Shown: positions 13,937-14,311 of the stretch, in pieces
Layout: each line of letters opens with the position of its first letter
How positions within the stretch are numbered: the first letter of the stretch is position 1
From: JAAEQG01 sp023133475
GTDB taxonomy: Bacteria; Planctomycetota; Phycisphaerae; UBA1845
DNA length: 14,311 nt
Direction: 5' to 3'
Assembly: GCA_030631415.1 (NCBI GenBank)
Contig: DAOVLE010000134.1
Span: 1 to 14,311, forward strand
Program-made: the position numbers and the translations under genes
The notes under the pieces: generated by a model
The model's input: only the letters and a program-made list of their open reading frames with translations
Database searches by the model: none
What the model was told of the DNA's origin: nothing

Positions 13937-13972
13937 TTTGTGAGTAAAAAAAACGTGTTGCGCGTTTTGATC

Positions 13973-14006
13973 ACCCGCCGACGGCGTAGTCGGCGGGTAT
14001 TTTTTT
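13973..14006 (+). terminator. intrinsic terminator of the sigma-factor operon
   Basis: ACCCGCCGAC (13973-13982), loop GGCGTA and GTCGGCGGGT (13989-13998) form a perfect 10-bp GC-rich stem, followed by A and seven T residues (14000-14006). It lies 36 nt after the stop of the membrane protein gene. Confidence 0.9.
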
Positions 14007-14040
14007 ATCAACTATCGATACCGATGGTTTTGGCCAGGAA

Positions 14041-14062
14041 GGCGGGTAAAACCCGCCCTACA
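14041..14062. repeat. single REP-like hairpin
   Basis: GGCGGGTAAAACCCGCC followed by CTACA, foot on the minus strand, with the flank GGCCAGGAA. It is unpaired here. Confidence 0.75.
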
Positions 14063-14073
14063 TTGGCGGGTGG

Positions 14074-14098
14074 CATGGTCCACGCTTGCGTGGCCATG
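14074..14098. repeat. CATGG/CCACGC hairpin
   Basis: CATGG-T-CCACGC pairs with GCGTGG-CCATG around TT, with one bulged T. It is a short stand-alone palindrome in the gene-free right end. Confidence 0.5.
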
Positions 14099-14148
14099 TT
14101 TTCCCTTCGTGCCGGCGCAAAAATGACTACGCAGACCCCGTAGCCCCC

Positions 14149-14228
14149 GTAGGTCGGGTCCGCAGACCCGACATCCCCCGGCGGCGCCGTTGGGAATCCC
14201 GAATGTCGGGTCTGTGGACCCGACCTAC
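14149..14228. repeat. REPIN-like pair of a second family, GTAGGTCGGG
   Basis: GTAGGTCGGGTCCGCAGACC (from 14149) and its inverted partner ending GGACCCGACCTAC (14228) are each hairpins with a GTAG foot; 32 nt lie between. The rest of 13937-14311 holds only the terminator and the hairpins described; nothing coding was recognised in the last 80 nt. Confidence 0.8.
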
Positions 14229-14311
14229 GAAGCTACGGAATCCATTCCCGACGATCCCCGGCGTTTGCACGGTTGAACTCCTCGTTAAGCCCCTCGCCTT
14301 ATTCATGGCCA

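Noticed and set aside
3302..14228. Regularly repeated hairpins considered as a CRISPR array
   Set aside because: Copies are kilobases apart, self-palindromic and in mixed orientation, with no spacer series and no cas genes.
14069..14311. Possible start or end of another gene at the right edge
   Set aside because: Only short frames lacking motifs; the stretch is dominated by palindromes and nothing could be supported.

Overview
The window reads as a stretch of chromosome from a planctomycete, most likely a Phycisphaerae-like lineage. Two exported or membrane proteins carry dockerin-like calcium repeats of the DFDGDGDVDLxD type that are common there. The intergenic DNA is full of small palindromic repeats, and genes occur on both strands in short units with SD, GTG and ATG starts. 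The assignment is inference; there is no rRNA or marker phylogeny here.

Layout, left to right. mnmE (tRNA modification GTPase) lies on the minus strand with a good promoter. A two-gene plus-strand unit follows: a PaaI-like hotdog thioesterase overlapping (ATGA) a COG1237-type metallo-beta-lactamase-fold hydrolase. This unit sits between two arms of a 258-268 bp mosaic repeat in inverted orientation. Next is a minus-strand protein fusing an ABC-type ATPase to a GNAT acetyltransferase domain, preceded by a promoter and a dyad that could be an operator. Then comes an isoprenoid pair on the plus strand: polyprenyl diphosphate synthase (ispA-like) and a divergent 1-deoxyxylulose-5-phosphate synthase (dxs). 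These two supply the MEP-pathway entry step and prenyl chain elongation. A secreted M14 zinc carboxypeptidase with a dockerin-like tail and an exported ankyrin-repeat protein follow. Last is a sigma-factor gene with a TATAAT box placed for leaderless transcription, followed by a single-pass membrane protein with a short calcium-binding loop, closed by an intrinsic terminator.

The six gene-free stretches longer than 300 bp are almost wholly repeat DNA. The main element is a REP-like hairpin with a GTAG foot (core GGCGGGTTCTACCCGCC and the variant GTAGGGTGGGTGGAAC), found singly or as inverted pairs (REPIN-like). A second family (GTAGGTCGGGTC), a four-module palindrome upstream of the ankyrin gene, and A/G-rich tandem words make up most of the rest. 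These elements sit mainly just 3' of genes. For ispA and dxs the stop codon is the TAG of the repeat itself. No transposase (RAYT), tRNA, rRNA or CRISPR array was seen.

The strongest candidates for something new are the ABC-GNAT fusion with its dyad-containing promoter region, the long inverted repeats around the thioesterase/hydrolase pair, the reuse of a repeat as a stop codon in two neighbouring genes, and the leaderless sigma factor with a calcium-loop membrane partner. I do not see a complete, clearly novel multi-gene system.
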